From Cheiracanthium punctorium (Eukaryota; Arthropoda; Arachnida; Araneae; Cheiracanthiidae), in assembly GCA_038373885.1 (NCBI GenBank), contig JAWZYV010019520.1, forward strand, positions 310,001 through 374,000: a DNA stretch of 64,000 bases. Direction: 5' to 3'. The position numbers and the translations under genes were made by a program. Positions within the stretch are counted from its first letter, which is position 1. Each line of letters opens with the position of its first letter. Shown in pieces: positions 38,265 through 49,409 of the stretch. The notes below the pieces were generated by a model. That model was not told the DNA's origin. It ran no database searches and was given only the letters and a program-made list of their open reading frames with translations.

Positions 38265-38505
38265 AGCCTAACCATGGCACAGTGGTTATGCCACTGAAAA
38301 TGGTAGATGGCCAAAGTGTGAAGGTCCCGGGTTCGGGTCCCATCGCGCGGCTGTCGATCTAACGGTCTGGAGTTTTGGTAGGTTTTCTCCAGATGTAACG
38401 TGAATACACGTTAGAACCCCATAGAAAGTCCTCTGACAAGGCACCCCTCGCATTGGCAGATCGCCCTAGTGTAGTGTTGCCATAATCACACACAACCAAC
38501 CAACC
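38265..38505 (+). mobile_element. tRNA-derived SINE, best preserved copy
   Basis: Box A TGGCACAGTGG (38275-38285) matches TRGYNNANNGG. Box B GTTCGGGTC (38331-38339) differs from GWTCRANNC at one position. The body follows as GGCTGTCGATCTAACGG, TTTCTCCAGATGTAACGTG, ACACGTTAGAACCCC, AAAGTCCTC, AAGGCACCCCT, and it ends in an (ACCA)n-like tail. Fragments with the same body occur at 12486, 18843 and in both arms of the large TIR element (50819, 57545). It depends on another element's reverse transcriptase. Confidence 0.7.
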
Positions 38506-39033
38506 TGTTTTGTCAAAATATTTAAATCATTTCCTTACGTATAACACAGGAGAGTGACGAAATAGATTTTTAAACGCACAATAGATGGCAGCACTAAAAC
38601 ACAAATGCTTGATGCAATAAATTTGTATAAGCTCTGAATACGGTCTGGAGATGGTGCTCCATTCGGGTAAAAGGATCTTCAATAGAAAACACATACAATC
38701 CAAATAAGCTAGAAAAGAATTCTTATTTGTGTTTTAGAGAATCTGATAGGAATTTTTTTGTACTTTTTGTGTGTGAATATAAACGAGTAATGTAATATGT
38801 GAAAACCAAAGAAGTGGTCACTAATTAGGATAAATCAGTGTAAAATCCTTAATATTCTAAAATTTCTGATTTTTCTAACTGCTTAGTAAGCAGGTAGGGT
38901 TAGTCATGAGTCTGTTAGAAATTAATATGAATAGAAGAAAGTTGGGGAAGGAAGAGAAGGTTTAGGCATTCAATATTATAAGGGCCTTGCATATCCATGG
39001 GTGCAAAGGGTCCATCACAATTGGATGACAAAA

Positions 39034-39549
39034 CCCTTTAACGCGCAGTGTTCCCGCTCTGGGATCACCAACGATCATCAATCTGACGTTTTGACTCTTG
39101 CTAGTCACGAAGAATAGATTTTATTTCTATAAAAATAGTTGCGGGTGACATAGCTCCACGAGAATCCGTTACTTTTTAGCACGTCATTTCCCGTCAAAAA
39201 ATTATCACGATTATTTTTAACAGCACTGGCATCTGCTGAAAAATGCGAGAACAGCCGGATAGATTGCCCAATGCTGACAAAAGGGCAGCCGTTGCCATCG
39301 TTCGACTTAATTACCAGCAAGATGGCGGACGATCGAAACGTTCATCGCGTACCACAGAGCGAGAGACCGGAGCCCGGGAGCGAGAGACCCGTTGTGCCCG
39401 AGCACAGCCAGCTGTCGTCAAAAAAGGGTCTCTCGATCTGTGGCACGCGATTAACTTTTCGATCGTCCGCCATCTTGCTGGTAGTTAAGTCGAACGATGG
39501 CAACGGCTGCCCTTTTTTCAGCATTGGGAAAGGGTTGCGCCTCAAAGGG
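39034..39549 (+). mobile_element. TTAA-flanked piggyBac-like palindromic MITE, copy 5
   Basis: The left end CCCTTTAACGCGCAGTG is preceded by AAA rather than a perfect TTAA. The right end CAAAGGG is followed by TTAA (39550-39553). Two arms carry AGCAAGATGGCGGACGATCG (about 39316) and its inverse near 39463. The centre contains a GAGAGACC-repeat insert that is not in the other copies. Confidence 0.75.
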
Positions 39550-39553
39550 TTAA

Positions 39554-41678
39554 TTAAGCATCGAAAGCAAATAGTAATAACTAAGTTTACACGTACAAAT
39601 GTTCTTTACATGTAATAATTTAGAATAATGATATTTCCTAATCAGAGGCGGCCCTAGGGTGCTTGGCACCCCGTTGAAATCCTGAAAAAAAAGAGTCCGC
39701 TTTTATGATCCAGCTCAGTGCTTCCCAATCTTCCGGATAAGCGATAAAATGTTTGCGGACTGGCATAAAAATTAACCCCCCCACCTCCTTAAAAAAATTC
39801 TTTTGTTTTCTACAAAAGGTTTATTCTTGTGAAAAGCAGTTGAGAAGTTTAAACAACCTTAAAAAGGACATTAAAAAAATCTTTTTTTCGCGGACCGGCG
39901 ACTAAGTCCTAACCGGTGATTTTGAAACACTGCCCTAGATTAGATGGGAAAATATTTTGATTAGTCACATCATGATTTATCGGTAAAACTAATTTCGCTT
40001 TATGAGAAAGTAACCAACATCAGTAAAAGGAAACAACAACCTTGATGAATAAGAAAGGGTTATATAAGTAATTACCTCATTTTCTGAATATAAAATACGA
40101 GTAAAATTCGCCCTTTCTTTTTACTTTCTCTTACTCATATATGCTTATGAATATTTGAGAAATATTTGTATTCTAATCAATTTTCAAAACGAAGTTTTAT
40201 TTTTCTTAAAATTACACGTTTTGATTTCCCCCTGGATCAGAAAATCGTATTTTCAGGATTTGGTTTGTGTGTCTATTATCACCATAACTCAAATAGTAAT
40301 AATAATAATAATAATAATTAATAATAATAATAATCTCAGAAAGTCAAAATTCTATGTTCTGAATTTTCATCGCATTAGAGTGACTAATCAAGTTTTCTTT
40401 TTTCCTTTGCTAAGATGGATTAATTAAAGAGAGATTGTTGTGGCTGAAAAATGAAATCGGGCATAGGTTCTTTGAACTGAACAACAAATAGTGGGCAGAT
40501 TTCAGTATTATAATTTGGACTACGGGTGTGAGCGTGAGAGACTTCTGCATGAAGGGTGGTAATCTGTTTTAAAGTTATGCTGAAATAAGGCCCACCAAAA
40601 AAAAAAAAAAAAGAAAGAAAAAAACGAACATCTAAGCCTGATTTTAGTAATCGGAAACTTCAAAAGTGTAAACCTAGAAACAAAACTTGGTTTCAAAAAT
40701 TAGATCCTAAAACAGTATTTTTCTACCATGTATAAGTTAAAGAAAAAGAAAAAGAATAAAGGGACTTAATGAATAATGAAATTTTTTACTAGATGTCTGT
40801 ATTATAGTCAGTGCCCCACTACCGGGAGGGAAGACGGGGATATTGCCCAGGACCCACAATTTTTTAAGACCCCGAAAGTCGTATATTGTCCCGCTATTTT
40901 AATTTTAGAGTGAAATTGAAAAAATTCTTAAAAGTCCGATTATTTTTTAATTATGATGTGTGGACAGTGAAAATAATTTACAGTAGTATGAACTAATTTT
41001 AATCAATAGCCTTAAAAAATGAGAGAAAGCGATTTAAGTCTTCAGACTATGCGAATCATATATTTTTTTTTTTTTCCGTATAGGAGGTTGGGGTGGGCCT
41101 AATTTGTTATTTTGCCCAGGGATCACTATTGCCTTGATAGGGCTCTTCTTGTAGTTGGACAATAAAATAAAATTGTAAATGGAATTATGTCATTTAAGAA
41201 ATATGGAATTTAAATTACAGAACTGTCTCGATTTCTGTCACTATGCGAAGAGCCAGAAAAAAAATTCTCTTTAATTTATTCCTTAATTTATTTATTTAAG
41301 AAATTCCTTTATTTATTTAATAAACAAGTAAACTCAAAAGTGAAAAACTGGGTTTTTTGGCCAAAGTAATTTGGAACAGACAAAATGAAACCCAAATAAT
41401 TAAAAATCTGGGATGAGCATCGTCAAAGGCGCCGCCTTACTACAAATGCTTTTCCTCCATTTCTTTCTTGTAAGGGAAATGGATTTTAGGTACATTAAAC
41501 TTGTCACACATCGAATAGAAAAAGTCGAATAGAATCGAATAGAAAAGTCGATAAACTGCCAAGTCAAATATCGGTTTTTACGAACTTATTTATTTTTTTA
41601 TCAACTATATTACCAACTTTTTACTTTTTCCAACTGGATTTGCCAACTGTATTAGAAAGAGAAAGTAAATGATAGTTT
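39554..41678. other. Non-coding, no gene seen
   Basis: A CAGAGGCGGCCCTAGGG end near 39644 and a GGGAGGG/CCCAGG block at about 40810-41150 look like relics of hAT MITEs. (TAA)n occurs at 40298-40335 and an A15 run near 40600. No gene was recognised. Confidence 0.45.
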
Positions 41679-43898
41679 TCTCTACTTATTATAAAAGAAG
41701 ATGTCTGTGTGTGGATCTGTGTGTGGGTCTGTGGGTCTGTGTGTCGGCGGCGTTACGGACAAACAGCTACACCTAGAAACACCAAATTTGGCACTCGGGA
41801 AGATCTAAACATGAAGTTGTGCACCTCGAAGCGATTTTTTCAAAATTCGACCTAGAATTTTTTTTATTTTATGTTTTATGCGATTTTTGGCATTTTTTCT
41901 CACCTAATTCGTAATAACGGCGGAAATTACGCTCGCAGCAAAACGGCATTTGTATCATCGGATAGAGGAGAAATTTTTCTTTTAAAAACAGTTTGTTCTG
42001 AATACATAACATAATTTACCGATTTTTAGGAATTTTTTTACTAAGCATCGACTTCGGCGAATTTTTCGTAAAATAATTTTAAAATTGTCGCCATCTTGAA
42101 TTCTATCCGTCATAACTTTTTGATATTTTGACAAATCGTGAAACATTCTTTTCTCCCTCTTTTAAAATAAAAACGAAAAAATTATGTAAATTAGATGATT
42201 TTTTACGAATTTTAATGCAGCCTAATGTTTAGAATTTAAAGCATCAACACGATATTACGCCATTCATTACATTGCGATCGCGGCACGAGAACTTATGTTC
42301 GGTTGTTGCCACAGAAAGGATTACAAAAAAAGGGTTTTTTCAACCAATCGAGCTTTGAAATGGGATATCGGAATTTCAATTCGCAAGTGAGGATCTATGA
42401 CGTCAAATGCTTTAAGATACGTAAAAATTATGCCATAATTTTAACTCATTTATTCCAGCTCTATTTTCAACGCAGGCGTAGTCAAGTGGTTACTTCGATT
42501 AACAATGTCAAACAATGTTTAAACTTTACAAACTTCGAAACGACCGCACGGAAATGGCTATGCAAACCACTGACGCAATCCTGCCTTTTTTTTTCCTCTT
42601 TCCTTTTACTTCTTATGTGTGTTATTTGCAAAGTTTTTTAATTACTTTCAGGGAGACGATATTTTGATTAAAATTTACTGTAGAAATAAACTAATAAATT
42701 CACGATTATTATTATTAGAAGTGGTATTTTAATCCGGTGCTTATTTAAAAATTGAAATGTCTCCACGGTGCTGAAAATGTTCATTTTAAAAGTTACAAAG
42801 TTCGTTTCAAAGCGCGACATATTAAAATTTTTCTATTTACTATTTTTATTTTTGGCATTTAATTATGGCTCAGGCGTTGCCTAACGTATGCATGCAAGTT
42901 GCGAGTATAGTTTTATTTTAACGTTGAATTACGCTCCTCCATAAAGGAGAGCTTACGGGATTACATTAACTGATCATGGCACGTGTTAATTTAATTGCGT
43001 TGCCACAAAAAGGATTAGAAAAAAATGTTCTTTTTCCAACCAATCGATTTTTTAAATGGGATATCGGAATTTCAATGCGCAAGTGAGGATCTATGACGTC
43101 AAATGCTTTAAAATACGTAAAAATTACGCCACAAATTTAACTCATTTATCCCTGCTCTTTTTTTAACACAAGGAGGCGATATTTTGATTAAAACTTACTT
43201 TAGAAATAAACTGAGAAATTCATGATGCCAACCGGGGTATCTTTTACGGTAGTTAAACAGTGACGTCATAAATTTGTAAACTCTGCAACTCTAACGTCCT
43301 GTCACAGTTATAGCGATTCTAAATAGCTCCTCGAGATGACACAGTTTGATGTTTTCAGTAGACAGAACTATGGAGGATTTATAAGATATCTTTATATTGG
43401 ATACATGGATATTTAAGTTGGCACCGCTTGAATATTTTTCACCACGGTGAGATTAAATGTTTTGCGGTGCTAAATACGCCAATCCTACAAAACTATGCAT
43501 AAATTAAATTTGTATGGAGAGCTTCCTTAATAGCAACTATTATGGGAAATGAATAATGTTTATGGTAATGCGTAAATTGCTAAAGAATCGCCATAGAATA
43601 TAAAGGTCCCATTTGTGCCAAATAATGTAAGCTGTTTCGTTAAATTGAGCATTAAGAAGGAAGCAGCGAAGATAGATAGTATTAATATGCGTAATAGGTA
43701 GTATTGGTAGATTTGTAAGGATGATATGAATAAATCCCAATATACAACGTTAATAAATATTTCATGAAATTAAAAGTGTTCTGTTTATCCTTTTTCAAGG
43801 GTTGTTTTACAAGATTTCAAATCACTGGAATTAAGTGGAATTACACATGTAAGGAGCATTTTCGTTTCCTACCGTGCGAAGAACGGGCACGCAGCTAG
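41679..43898 (+). mobile_element. Non-autonomous Helitron, about 2.2 kb
   Basis: The 3' end is CTAG at 43895-43898 followed by T, preceded by the hairpin CCGTGCGAAGAACGG (about 43872-43886), nearly identical to that of the Helitron at 1678-3751. The 5' end is a TC-start near 41679 (TCTCTACTTATTATAAAAG) followed by TGTCTGTGTGTGG. No Rep/helicase gene is present. A segment of about 160 bases is duplicated inside it (42310-42470 and 43003-43165). Confidence 0.7.
42310..43165 (+). repeat. Internal direct duplication within the Helitron
   Basis: The stretch beginning AAAGGATTA and running through GATATCGGAATTTCAAT, GCAAGTGAGGATCTATGACG and CAAATGCTTTA occurs at about 42314-42465 and again at about 43010-43160. 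The period is close to 700 bases. The copies differ by substitutions, so the duplication is not recent. Confidence 0.6.
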
Positions 43899-45218
43899 TC
43901 GTTAAATATTTTTTTACCAAGTTTGCCAACTAGGTATCTAATTTCGCCTATAGAATTTTGCGAGTGTTGGGGGGGGGGGGAGCAAGGGCCTTTAGCAAGG
44001 GCTTTGCATGACTAACTATTATAATCTGCAATTCGAAAGACATAAGTCATTCCTGAAAAACCTAGAAATGCACTTTTTTTAAGAAATAGTGCTGCCATCT
44101 GTTAACAATAAAACTAAATGAGAATAATTTGTGTGTTAACATAAATTGAACGGGATTACAACTTTTAATTTCACAAATAGATGGCAGCAGCTCTTAAATT
44201 TAATAGTGATTGTTCTTGTAAATTAAATAATCTTCAATCATTGCATGGCTTTTGAACTGAGCAGTTTAAAAAAAAAATTCTGAATTATAAAAACTATGGC
44301 TGATGAATAACTTGCGGAATTTGTATTATCATCAAATGAGACAAGAAAATAAATCAACAAAGTTGTATCCAGTGGAGTGCCTAGGTAAATTAGCGCCCAT
44401 GTCAGAAAACAAAACTGCCCTCTTTCTCTTAGCAATAACGACAGCAATTACTTCGTTCTTCGTATGTATGGTCATTCTTCAAGTTTCTTTAGAATGACCC
44501 TTTAAAATGGCTCCCGACGCGAGAGTTTACTGTGCAAATGAAAAGACTGTAACAGATTTAAGTTCTAAGTACAGTATTTCAGAATAAATATTTTAGCGTC
44601 TTGTCTTGATGTCGTTAACCTTTCGCTTCCATTATTGCAGGGCGTTGATCCATTTTAAAATGACGACCATAATTCGTTAATTTTGCTGATAAAGGTAGAT
44701 CGGAAGAAGTCCTGTCATTTATAATTATGGCAGCCTTCTCTTGACAATTTAAGTATCCAAACGAAGTCCTAGTAATTTATACAGCACGTAACACTATTCA
44801 GTTTTAGCCGAGCCCCACATTTCCTCATAACACGTTTCCTCGATGAGGAATTTTCCACTGGTCTAGATTGAAAAACTAAGTCCCTTCACAAGGAAAAAAA
44901 AATTAAATTTCTAAAACTATGCTTTGCTTATGTGATTTCGATAGATCTGCAGCTCCTCAGACAGTCATACAGTCTTGAAAGTGTGCCTCCGATTTAAAAG
45001 GCGTATTTTGAACATTTTGCCTTTGAAATTGGATTACATTAATAATAGTACATGAGAGGTAGATTGGTTATATGCCTCTCATGTCAAAATAATATAAAAC
45101 ATAATCCACTTGTGCCTTACATTAAGAGGCATAGTTTTAAGAGTGCATAAACTATAAGCAAATCAAAAACTTTCTTTAGCTTAAAAAATAATTAAAAATG
45201 ACAGAAGGCTTGGTGTTC
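43899..45218. other. Non-coding, no gene seen
   Basis: Contains a G12 run near 43970 and an inverted GTGCTGCCATCTGT / ATAGATGGCAGCAG pair (about 44088 and 44177) that might be ends of a small MITE. No gene was recognised. Confidence 0.4.
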
Positions 45219-45222
45219 TTAA

Positions 45223-45647
45223 CCGCTTGAGGCACAACTCTTTCCCAATGCTGAAAAATGGGCAGCCGTTGCCATCGCTCGACTCAACTACCAGCAAGAT
45301 GGCGGACGATCGAAACGTTCATCGCGTGCCACAGATCTAGAGACCCTTTTTGGACGACAGCTGGCTGTGTTAAGTCGAGCGATGGCAATGGCTGCCCTTT
45401 TTTCAGCATTGGGCAATCTACCAGCTGTTCTCAAATTCTTCCATTTCTCAGCTGATGTCAGTGCTGTTAAAAATAATCGTGATAATTTCTTTACGGGAAA
45501 TGAGGTGCTAAAAAGTAAAGGGAATTCTCGTGGAACTGTGTCACCCGCAACTATTTTTATAGAAATCAAATCTATTCTTCGTGACTGGCAACAGTCAACA
45601 AGTCAGAGTTTGGTGTTCCCAGAGCGGGAACACTGTGCGTTAAAGGG
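45223..45647 (-). mobile_element. TTAA-flanked piggyBac-like MITE, copy 6 (reverse, one arm lost)
   Basis: TTAA at 45219-45222 and 45648-45651. It starts CCGCTTGAGGCACAAC (slightly mutated end) and finishes GTGCGTTAAAGGG. One CAAGATGGCGGACGATCG arm is present (about 45295). The second arm is missing, so GCTGGCTGTG near 45360 is followed directly by TTAAGTCGAGCGATGG. Confidence 0.75.
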
Positions 45648-45651
45648 TTAA

Positions 45652-45945
45652 ACGCTCATGACTGCCAAGGTAAAAGGAAGGTTTCAGATGTAGTCCTTGG
45701 ACGAATCTGTAGAGGAGTAGGAAGCGTGCGAGGTCTGTTGTAGAAATTACTTTAAATAAACTGTACAAAATTCGTAATTTAAAAGAGCGTTGAGGACGCA
45801 AAACACAGGTCCGAAACAATTATGTGCTAAACATAAAAAAATCACAAAAACACCGATGCTTTTCAAACTATTTATTGAAGTGCAACTTATACAATTAAAA
45901 ATCGCGGTCAGGAGGTAGCCACCCTAAATGACACATCTTAAATTA
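45652..45945. other. Non-coding, no gene seen
   Basis: Short spacer between the MITE copy and the Tc1-like element with no recognised features. Confidence 0.4.
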
Positions 45946-46148
45946 CACTGAGGTGACAAAAGTTATGGGATAGCAATATGCAAATTTACAGATGTCGGTA
46001 GTTATATGCCAATTTACAGATGTCGGTAGTAATATGCAAATTTACAGATGTCGGTAGTATCGCATACAACAGGTATCATTGGTCAGTGGGTTGGCAGAAC
46101 TTTTATTTATAGTCAAGTAATTGATGCGGCAAGGTGTTTGAAGTGATC

Positions 46149-47453
46149 ATGGCTGCACGACTAGAATTAACAGAATTTGAACGCGGAATGGTAGTTGGTG
46201 CAAGACGAATAGGACATTCGATTTCGGAAATGGTTAGTGAATTGAGTATTCCGAGATCCACAGTGTCAAGAGTACGTCGTGAATACTTAATTTCGGGCAT
46301 AGCCTGTGGTTGTACCTGAAATTAGGTATTCAGGCTATGGTGAGACTATGGACAAACCAGCGGTCGGCGGCGTGCTTTGAATGACCGAGATCAGCGACGC
46401 ATCCGAAGAATTGTTTGTCAGCGGCAACAGAGAAGTAACGCTGCGTGAAATGACCGCAGAAACCAATGTGGGTCTTCTGGTTTCAGTGGCGGATCCAGAA
46501 TTTTTTTTCGGGAGGGGCTAAATTTTTAAAAAAGCTTATTTCACCCAATTAAAATATACTATAAATCAAAATTTTAGTCTAAACCAATGTATTAGGCTTT
46601 TGGGAGGGGCTAAGTAATAAAATGTGATCATTTTAGCTATTTAAAGTGTATAATAAAGCAGAATGTTACCCTTGAGCAATCTCTTTTGGGGGGGGGCTGA
46701 AGCCCCCTAGCCCCTCCCCTGGATCCGCTACTGTCTGGTTTCAATGGGCTATGGCAGCAGAAGACCGACTCGAGTACCATTACTGAATGCACGACATCGC
46801 TTGCAGCACCTTTCCTGGGCTCGTGATCATATCCCTTGGACCCTAGATGACTGAAAACTGTAGCTTGGTCGAAAGAGTCACAATTCTGGCTGGTAGGTAA
46901 GAACTGACGGTAGGATGCGAGTGTGGCGTAGACCTCACGAAGCCTCGGACCCAAGTTGTCAACAAGGCACTGTGCAGGCTGCTGGTGGCTCTATAACCGT
47001 GCGGGGTGTTTTTACATGGAGTGGACTGGGTCCTCTGGTCAAACTGCATGGATCATTGACCGGAAAGGACTGTGTTGAGCGACTTGGAAACCATTTACAC
47101 CCATTCACGCGCTTCATGTACCCAGACAACGATAGAGTTTTTATGGATGATAATGCGTCATGTCATCGCGCCAGAACTGTGCGAGATTGGTTTGAAGAAC
47201 ATTCTGGAAACTTCCAGCGAATGGTTTGGCCACCCAGATAACTCGATATGAATCCCATTGAGCATGTATGGGATATAATAGAGAAGTTCGTTCGTGTTCA
47301 AACTCCACTACCGTCTACCCTGTCGCATCTATGGACTTCTATACAGGCAGCATGGCTGAATATTCCTGTAGGGGACTTCCAAAGACTTGTTGAGTCCATG
47401 CCCCGTCGAGTTGCTGCCCTCCGCCGGGCAAAAGGAGGTCCGACACGTTATTA
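46149..47453 (+). pseudogene. Tc1/mariner-type transposase, inactivated
   Basis: Enzyme of cut-and-paste transposition. The start is MAARLELTEFERGMVVGARR, leading into a helix-turn-helix (SISEMVSELSIPRSTVSRVR) that would bind the TIRs. The frame breaks after about 46320 and is interrupted at 46484 by the hAT MITE. It resumes with RHRLQHLSWARDHIPWTLDD near 46790. The DDE core follows: the first catalytic position reads WSKESQF, with K where D is expected. The second D is in FMDDNASCHRAR (about 47139-47174) and E is in MNPIEHVWD (about 47247-47273). The D to E interval is 36 residues, more than the 34 of Tc1. An in-frame TAA at 47239-47241 sits in the WPP..LDMNP region. The C-terminus is GGPTRY plus stop at about 47453. 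It is dead by several independent lesions. Confidence 0.8.
46484..46733. mobile_element. hAT-type MITE, 250 bp, inserted in the transposase
   Basis: CAGTGGCGGATCCAG at the left and CTGGATCCGCTACTG at the right form the TIR. TCTGGTTT is perfectly duplicated on both sides (46476-46483 and 46734-46741). The subterminal GGGAGGGGCT / AGCCCCTCCC pair is inverted too. A perfect 8-bp duplication is diagnostic of hAT. It is later than the Tc1-like host element. Confidence 0.9.
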
Positions 47454-47769
47454 AGAGGTATCCCATGACTTTTGTCACCTCAGTGTTATATCAAATAGTG
47501 GTAAAGCGGGCGAGAAGAATCAGATCCCTAGTAGGAAACGGTCATCGGTTCCTGAAATGCCGCTCATCAGTTCGTGAAGAAGCTCAGTGGAAGCCGTGCA
47601 AAGTTCTTCATCACATCAGGTGGGGCTTATCACTGCTCTTGCTCCCGCTGTGTCTGCTTCGAAACAGTGGGATAAGTTCATTGGCACCTGTTGAAAACTG
47701 GACGTGGAAGATTTGGAACCTATGACCTTTATCAAAAAACACTCAAAGAGAAACAGGTGTTTAAAAGGT

Positions 47770-47872
47770 GAAATAAATAAAACTTTTTAAAATAACACAC
47801 ATAAAAAGGCACTTATAAGGTACAGATGAATGCTTTTTTATGTGTGTTATTTTACAAAGCTTTATTTATTTC
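47770..47872. repeat. Long hairpin, 42-bp arms, 19-bp loop
   Basis: 47770-47811 and 47831-47872 are inverted copies with only about three mismatches, so RNA or single-strand DNA would form a strong stem. CCTATGACCTTT occurs just before (about 47719) and again immediately after (about 47871), possibly marking an insertion. No coding capacity. Confidence 0.7.
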
Positions 47873-48442
47873 CTATGACCTTTCTTGAAACTGTGGATCG
47901 ATGAAAATTTGGGAAAATCGTGGCATAGCATTTTGGCTTCTTTATTTCTTTTGACGTTTCAACTTATTCATACTTTCACTCACATGCATTTATTTATTTT
48001 TATATACTTAATGTTATAAACGTAGCGTGGCCGAAAATTTTGGAGGTATATAAAATATTTTTCGTACTGTAATGGACATTGCCATAAAATTTAGATAAAA
48101 AAAATAGTCTTAAAGAAATATTAGTGATATTTAACTATGCAGTTACTTGTAAAGGTATCTTACTTTGAAAGTCCATTTCTATTCAGTGTTCGTGGAAATT
48201 GAATTTTTCGATACATTTCCTAACAGACATCAGGCGAGTACACAGCTGCTTTTAATTAATTATTGGAATTGATATGCATTATACTTAGTTTTTAAAAAGA
48301 TTGTGCTTATAGTCAATGTTAAATTCGTAAAATATTCAGTAATCTTGCACTTCATAAAAAAAATTCTAATATTAAAAAAATAAAAAGATATATATATATA
48401 TAATAATGCAAAATGAAAATGATTATACAAAATTTATATGTA
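47873..48442. other. Non-coding, no gene seen
   Basis: AT-rich filler with a short (TA)n near 48389-48403. No features were recognised. Confidence 0.4.
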
Positions 48443-49162
48443 CTAGACGATAAAGCCCGTAATGGAAGCAATTACAACGGGCGCTACAAGAAACCTTTAA
48501 CAAAATATATCTACACACAATATATTGAATCTTCGTTCACTTAAAATAAATAACTTCATATTTAATTTTTATTATATGCCAAAATCAGAATTGCATTTTC
48601 TTCTAAAAACGTGTGAAAACTTTTCGAATTCGAATTTCGTTCCGCTGCAAACATCTCCTCTTATTTAAATGTTTCATGCAGGCGAAATCATTTTATTTGG
48701 GAAAAAAAGAACTAGGTAATCAAGAAAGATTATTTTAAAAGAATTGGAATCCCGATTTTTCCTTTCAAAGTCTGATAACCATGGCTTCAGTATGACGTCA
48801 TTGTCACTTGCAACACCTAGTTTTGTCAAACAAATGATTAACTTTTTTTTTACTCTCGAAAATAAAATAAAGCTGAGAATAGCGAAAAATCGCTTAAAAA
48901 TTTGGGAACGGGCGGATTTTCAAATTTTTAAAGTAGCGCAGACTGTTTTCTATATTTTTATGCATAATTTTGAAAATTTTCAAGCAGATCGTAAAAACGG
49001 TGCAGATATTATTGCTCCTTTTGTGCTTAACTTGTTAATCTTTCTGGAGTAATAGTGGTAAAAGTTTTATCTTGGAGTGGTTACCCAGAATTTTTACAGA
49101 ATCAGTAAAACAGTGAGTCAGCGAGTCAGGGAAAAGCCGATCAGCGTAACTATATAGTAGGA
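48443..49162 (-). mobile_element. Non-autonomous Helitron, 720 bp, minus strand
   Basis: Read on the minus strand, it starts TCCTACTATATAG (preceded by A) and ends CTAG followed by T. The hairpin GCCCGT...ACGGGC lies a few bases inside the 3' end (about 48454-48482 on the plus strand). TC/CTAG termini, hairpin and A/T insertion fit a Helitron. The 102-residue plus-strand frame inside it has no recognised domain and is treated as chance. Confidence 0.7.
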
Positions 49163-49405
49163 TTACCATTTTTACAATGATTACAGTCATTCTCGCTAAC
49201 GGTCTAAAATCTGCTTATCAGGCAGTAACATAACAGTAGATACAAAATTTCATAAAAGTAGCTATTAACACGCTTTTTCCCAGAATGTCCTCGGAGGAAA
49301 TGTAAACAAGCTATCGAAAACTGAATCAGTTGTCTCGTCTCGGTTTAGTTTTTCCAACTTACTGCTCTCAATCGATCGTAAGACCGATCATCAACCGGTA
49401 TGGGC
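49163..49405. other. Non-coding spacer
   Basis: No recognised feature between the Helitron and the MITE copy that hosts the large element. Confidence 0.4.
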
Positions 49406-49409
49406 TTAA

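Larger units (their letters stand above)
45946..47485 (+). mobile_element. Tc1/mariner-superfamily transposon, decayed, with nested hAT MITE
   Basis: The left end CACTGAGGTGACAAAAGT (45946-) and right end ACTTTTGTCACCTCAGTG (-47485) are inverted and near-identical for about 27 bases. TA precedes the left end; the expected TA on the right reads TT. An AATTTACAGATGTCGGTAGT unit is tandemly repeated three times at about 45982-46056, next to the left TIR. The interior holds a broken transposase gene interrupted by a 250-bp MITE, giving a total of about 1.54 kb. Confidence 0.8.

Noticed and set aside
42303..42641. 112-codon plus-strand frame
   Set aside because: It is inside a non-autonomous Helitron, includes one copy of a duplicated repeat block, and has no domain.
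48744..49052. 102-codon plus-strand frame
   Set aside because: It lies inside the 720-bp Helitron with no recognised domain and is opposite to the element's orientation.
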